Below are positions 60,334-64,000 of a DNA stretch of 64,000 nt, in pieces. Below the pieces are notes generated by a model. That model saw only the letters and a list, made by a program, of their open reading frames with translations. It searched no databases and had not been told where the DNA came from. Source of the stretch: Betaproteobacteria bacterium. Lineage in GTDB: Bacteria > Pseudomonadota > Gammaproteobacteria > Burkholderiales > SG8-39. The position numbers and the translations under genes are program-made. Numbering within the stretch: the stretch's first letter is position 1; each line of letters opens with the position of its first letter. The stretch spans positions 1 to 64,000 of the forward strand of contig JACPYS010000061.1 in the NCBI GenBank assembly GCA_016195915.1, written 5' to 3'.

Positions 60334-63300
60334 CTACCGCGTCAGCATTGCGGTCATCTGTTCGAAAGGCACGGGGCGGCTGAACAGGTAGCCTTGCATT
60401 TCGTCGCAGCGCAACAGCCGCAGGAACTTGGCCTGTTCCTCCGCATCGACGCCCTCGGCAACGACCTTCAGCCTGAGCGAGTGCGCGAGCGAAATGATGG
60501 TCGAAACCAGCGTCATCGTGTCCGGGTCGTCCACCATCGTGATAACGAACGAACGATCGATCTTGAGCGACTGCACCGGCAACCTGGCGAGGCAGCCGAG
60601 CGAAGAATAGCCGGTGCCGAAATCATCGATCGCGATTTTCACGCCGAGCTGGCGCACGGATTTCAGCTTTTCAATATTGCCCTGAACGTCCTCCATGACG
60701 AGGCTCTCGGTGATCTCCAGATCGATGCCCGTCGGGGCAAGTCCCTCCATGATCGCCTCCTCCACGGCGTGGACGAAATCGCGCTGCCGAAGCTGAATCG
60801 GTGACACGTTGACTGCGACCCGCGGGGCGGCGAGTTTCTGCTCCAGCCAGCGGCGGTGGTCCAGCGAGGCACGCCTGAGCGCCCAGGTCCCCACCGGCAG
60901 GATCAACCCGGTTTGCTCCATGAGCGGGATGAACTTCATCGGAGGCACCAGGCCCAGTTCGGGGCTCTGCCAGCGGATCAACGCCTCGACCCCGACGATG
61001 CGCTGCGTCTCCGCGTCGACCTTGGGCTGGTAATGCAGCACGAACTCCTCCTTCTCGAGCGCCTGGCGCAGCTGGTTTTCCAGCGTCAGCTTTTCGCCGG
61101 TGCGTTCGGTCAGCACCGGGGTGTAGAACAGGTACCGCTCGCCGAGTTCCCGGCCCTTCCTCAGCGCCGCCTCGGCATGGCGCAGCAGCGTTTCTGAGTC
61201 GGCCGCGTCGTTCGGATACAGCGCGATTCCCGCCTTGGCCGTGATCCAGAGTTCCCTGGCCTCCAGCACGAAAGGCGCGCTCAGACAATCGCGCCAAATG
61301 GCTTCGAACCGGCGCGCCACCTCCGACTTCCCCTTGACCGCCTGCAGGATGATCGCGAAATGGTCGGCGCTGACGCGCCCGAGTGCGGCCGGGTCGGCCG
61401 CGTGCGCCAGGCGCCGGGCGAATTCCTTGATCACCGCGTCACCCGCCTGCCGGCCGAGCGATTCATTGATGGTCCTGAGGCGCTCGATATCGGCGAGGAC
61501 CACCGCGATCTTGCTGTCGGCGGGGCCGGCGACGCGCACGTGCTGATTGACGCGTTCCAGGAACAGGACGCGGTTGGCCAGCCCGGTGAGCGGATCGTGG
61601 TAGGCGAGGTAATCGAGCTGGTTCGCCTTCTCGATATGCTCGAGCGCAAACGCAATATCCCCCGCCAGTTCGTTCAAGAGTTTCATTTCGTCTTCGTCGA
61701 AGAACCCGGCCTCCCCGGCGTACAGCGCCAGCACTCCCGCTACCTCCTCGTTCACCACAAGCGGCAACACAACCCGGGACCGGAAGCCGTGATCGAGAGC
61801 CTCTCTTTGCAGGGAGAGCCGCGGGTCCTGCGTCAAATCGTTGGACATCATCGCCTTGCGTTCCTTGACCGACTGCCGGACCAAGCCGCGTACCGCGGAA
61901 CCGGCATCGTCCAGGCTCAACTCCATGCGCTCGATGTAGCCCTTCCCGGCACCGTGCCAGGCGACCGGCTTGACTCTCATTTCCGCCCGGTCGACGACGC
62001 CGAGCCACGCCATTGGAAAGCCTCCGATCTCCACCGCGACACGGCATGCCTCCTTGAACAGCTCGTCGCGGTCGCGAACACGCACGATCAGCGCATTGAT
62101 GCCGCTAAGAACGGCATACACGCGATTGAGGCGCCCGATCGTGTTCTCTACGGCTTTGCGCTGGGTAACGTCCTGCAGCGTATTGAACCAGCGCATCCGG
62201 CCATCCGGTCCGGCGGCGCCCGAGAGCGGCTCCATCACCTGGTCGATATGGATCCATTCGTCCTCGGCGCGCCGCAGCCGGTACCCGACGTCCATTCGCG
62301 CGCGCTTGACGCCGCCCTCGATGGCCTTCGCGCGAAACATTGCGCGATCTTCCGGGTGCACAATCTCCAGCCACTCACGAGTGCTCCGGGGCATTCGTGA
62401 GGATTCGACCCCGATCAGCGCCGGGAGATTGTCGGACCAGCTCTCGAAGGAGCCATCCGGCCCCGAAACGACGTGTGCGAGACTTGCCACGAGTTGAGCC
62501 CGGCGCAGTCCTGCTTCACGCTCCAACAGAGCGTCTGTCATCCGATTAAGCGCCGATGCCAGCGCGCCAAACTCGTTTTGGGCTTGGGACGCGAGCCGGA
62601 TCGTCAAGTCACCCTTTGCGACTTGGCTCGCAAAATCGACGCACGCGTCGACCGAACGGGTGATGCTGCGCGCGACAAGCCGGGCTACGGCCGACCCGAG
62701 CAGGACCGCGAGGAGTCCTGCGCCGGAGATAAACCAGGCAGCAAGCTTCGCCACGCGCTCCGCGTCATTTCGAGTGGCGACCGCTGCCTCGCTAGCTTCG
62801 AAGAAAAGTCGCTCCAGCAGGGGCTCGACCGCGTGTGCCGCCGCGATGTAGCTCGCGCGTTCCGCATCGATTTTGGTATCGGTCTGAACGTATTGCTCGA
62901 ATAGATCCAGATACTCGCTGGTCAGCGCCCCGAGTCTCGCTGTGGTTTCGGGCGCCAGATGGGCAACGGCAAGATCCGCTCTGAGTTTCTCGACTCCACC
63001 CGTAAAGGCCTCGACATATTTTTCCAGTCCGCGAGCGATGAAGTCCTTCTCGTGCCGCCGCAGCATCAGCAAGTCCGCCATGAGCCGATCGCTCTTGCCG
63101 CCGTTCACCAGCGATTCGATTTCGTGTGCCTTTTCCCGCATCAGCCCCTCGTCACCGGTCTTGACGTTTCCGAGACGGCCATACAGTTCGACGAGCCTGA
63201 AGAAACCCGCCTCGTACCGGGCGACTGCGTGCTCGATTTCCACCGTTTCGCGGTCGAGGCCGGGATCCACGCCCAAGGCACGAACCTCGGTCATGTTTTG

Positions 63301-63627
63301 GCGGATGTCCGCGAGATTGGTGCGCAACAGGGTCACGTAGCGGGACCTCGCCTCGTCGAAACCGAATTCGCGCTGGAACAGCAGAAAATCCTTCTCCGCG
63401 CGCCGCGCATTGACCATCGCAACCTTGCTTCTCACGCTCAGTTCGGCGATCCGGCCGTCTCTCGCGAGCAGTTTCTTGACCGCGCCCACCGAGCGATCCT
63501 GGGCGAAGAGCGACACCATCCCGACCACGATCATCAACGCCACCATGGCGGCAAACCCCGCCGCCAGTTCGGCCCGGAGGCTGGCGAACCGGAAACGATC
63601 GAGCCCGTGATTTCTCCAGCCCATCAT
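60334..63627 (-). CDS. Membrane sensor with HAMP, PAS, GAF, degenerate GGDEF and intact EAL domains
   Basis: 1097 aa. Two membrane helices (about 22-42 and 300-320) frame a periplasmic helical sensor. A HAMP domain follows (about 320-375), PAS 385-500 (TREWLEIVHPEDRAMF), and GAF 520-680. GGDEF region 690-840 has VSADHF in place of GGDEF, so it should be inactive. EAL 850-1090 is complete: VGVEALIRW, LEITES, DDFGTGYSS, LKIDRSFV, AEGVD. A c-di-GMP phosphodiesterase controlled by an external signal. Either of the first two Met codons may start it. Confidence 0.93.
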   Translation of the reverse strand: MMGWRNHGLDRFRFASLRAELAAGFAAMVALMIVVGMVSLFAQDRSVGAVKKLLARDGRIAELSVRSKVAMVNARRAEKDFLLFQREFGFDEARSRYVTLLRTNLADIRQNMTEVRALGVDPGLDRETVEIEHAVARYEAGFFRLVELYGRLGNVKTGDEGLMREKAHEIESLVNGGKSDRLMADLLMLRRHEKDFIARGLEKYVEAFTGGVEKLRADLAVAHLAPETTARLGALTSEYLDLFEQYVQTDTKIDAERASYIAAAHAVEPLLERLFFEASEAAVATRNDAERVAKLAAWFISGAGLLAVLLGSAVARLVARSITRSVDACVDFASQVAKGDLTIRLASQAQNEFGALASALNRMTDALLEREAGLRRAQLVASLAHVVSGPDGSFESWSDNLPALIGVESSRMPRSTREWLEIVHPEDRAMFRAKAIEGGVKRARMDVGYRLRRAEDEWIHIDQVMEPLSGAAGPDGRMRWFNTLQDVTQRKAVENTIGRLNRVYAVLSGINALIVRVRDRDELFKEACRVAVEIGGFPMAWLGVVDRAEMRVKPVAWHGAGKGYIERMELSLDDAGSAVRGLVRQSVKERKAMMSNDLTQDPRLSLQREALDHGFRSRVVLPLVVNEEVAGVLALYAGEAGFFDEDEMKLLNELAGDIAFALEHIEKANQLDYLAYHDPLTGLANRVLFLERVNQHVRVAGPADSKIAVVLADIERLRTINESLGRQAGDAVIKEFARRLAHAADPAALGRVSADHFAIILQAVKGKSEVARRFEAIWRDCLSAPFVLEARELWITAKAGIALYPNDAADSETLLRHAEAALRKGRELGERYLFYTPVLTERTGEKLTLENQLRQALEKEEFVLHYQPKVDAETQRIVGVEALIRWQSPELGLVPPMKFIPLMEQTGLILPVGTWALRRASLDHRRWLEQKLAAPRVAVNVSPIQLRQRDFVHAVEEAIMEGLAPTGIDLEITESLVMEDVQGNIEKLKSVRQLGVKIAIDDFGTGYSSLGCLARLPVQSLKIDRSFVITMVDDPDTMTLVSTIISLAHSLRLKVVAEGVDAEEQAKFLRLLRCDEMQGYLFSRPVPFEQMTAMLTR

Positions 63628-63664
63628 CTATCCGCGCCCCGCCGTGGATTTCGAACGAGGTCCA

Positions 63665-64000
63665 TCAGTCGAGATAGGGAACAAAATCATGCTGCACGAC
63701 GACTTCGGTCGCCTGCGAGGAAAGCGAAAAGTTGATGAATTCGCGTCTCAGCCCGACCGGAGGCTCTTTGGTGAGCAGCAGGAGAGGGCGGGACAATGGG
63801 AAGTTCCCGCTGCGGATGTTCTTTTGCGTTGCGGCCACGCCCTCTACCGGAAGAAGCCGGATGGCTGCGCCCTGCGCCGCCTGGCGTTGCGCCGAACCGA
63901 CCGACGTGTAGGCAATCGCGTCGGGATTTCCGATGACGGCCTGAAGGCGCTCAGAGTTGTCTCCGAGCACCGCATGCGCCTTGATATCGGTATATCGGAT
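63665..64000 (-). CDS. PstS-like phosphate-binding protein, C-terminal part (runs off the window)
   Basis: The frame is open to the right edge; the visible end includes ERLQAVIGNPDAIAYTSVG, GVAATQKNIRSGNFPLSRPLLL and FSLSSQATEVVVQHDFVPYL. This is the C-terminal lobe of periplasmic PstS-type proteins. The N-terminus and any pst genes lie outside. It precedes the EAL protein by 37 bases, so it may be the ligand-binding partner of that sensor (inference). Confidence 0.8.
   Translation of the reverse strand: MRYTDIKAHAVLGDNSERLQAVIGNPDAIAYTSVGSAQRQAAQGAAIRLLPVEGVAATQKNIRSGNFPLSRPLLLLTKEPPVGLRREFINFSLSSQATEVVVQHDFVPYLD

Overview
The window looks like chromosomal DNA of a high-GC betaproteobacterium (Burkholderiales-like). 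The argument is the protein content: several Bug/TctC periplasmic receptors and a TctABC transporter, LysR and amidohydrolase catabolic genes, SlyX, and overlapping ATGA/TGATG gene junctions. There is no rRNA operon, phage or plasmid backbone. This placement is an inference from protein families, not from a marker gene.

Region by region. 0.1-2 kb: a Ser/Thr kinase and a truncated ABC substrate-binding pseudogene. 2-5.3 kb: a TctCBA tricarboxylate-type transporter operon. 5.4-8.5 kb: a segment bounded by tRNA-Arg(ACG) and a tRNA-Arg fragment, with a VapBC pair, a lipoprotein and an orphan membrane protein that ends in an attC-like site. 8.6-17.2 kb: two convergent operons that together encode a hydantoinase, an N-carbamoyl-amino-acid hydrolase, a hydantoin-type racemase, a polar-amino-acid ABC transporter, two flavin reductases and a split chromate transporter. 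17.2-25.2 kb: an epoxide-hydrolase-like enzyme, a Bug receptor, adenylate cyclase/TPR paralogues (one broken) around a Phd/PIN toxin-antitoxin pair, and small enzymes. 25.2-28.6 kb: an HD-GYP response regulator with a long repetitive Ala/Glu coiled coil, interrupted by an in-frame amber codon. 28.7-39.4 kb: a Baeyer-Villiger-type monooxygenase, a nucleotidyltransferase toxin-antitoxin pair, an MFS exporter, SlyX, a second PIN/AbrB operon, a third cyclase, a D-2-hydroxyacid dehydrogenase, a LysR regulator and a GNAT. 39.4-47.1 kb: a decayed duplicate of the gst-asnS locus interrupted by a broken RES toxin, then a kinase/GAF pair, intact gst and asnS, a secreted methyltransferase and an FAD oxidase.

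47.2-53.1 kb is the most unusual part. It is an array of gene cassettes separated by attC recombination sites, all in one orientation, with no integron integrase in the window (a CALIN-type array). On the minus strand the cassettes carry a small membrane protein, BrnT/BrnA, DUF433/DUF5615, HigB/HigA and an ABC substrate-binding protein. The last attC is split exactly inside its R' box by a complete class C group II intron with an intact reverse transcriptase/maturase.

53.5-64 kb: a two-subunit molybdenum hydroxylase with a Bug receptor, an exported MsrB, an aldehyde dehydrogenase with a quinone-oxidoreductase-like partner, a large PAS/GAF/GGDEF/EAL protein with a degenerate GGDEF, and the 3' end of a PstS-like gene at the right edge.

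Recurring themes are duplication followed by decay (kinase/ABC locus, gst/asnS locus, cyclases), many toxin-antitoxin pairs, and second-messenger and phosphorylation signalling (cAMP, c-di-GMP, Ser/Thr kinases).
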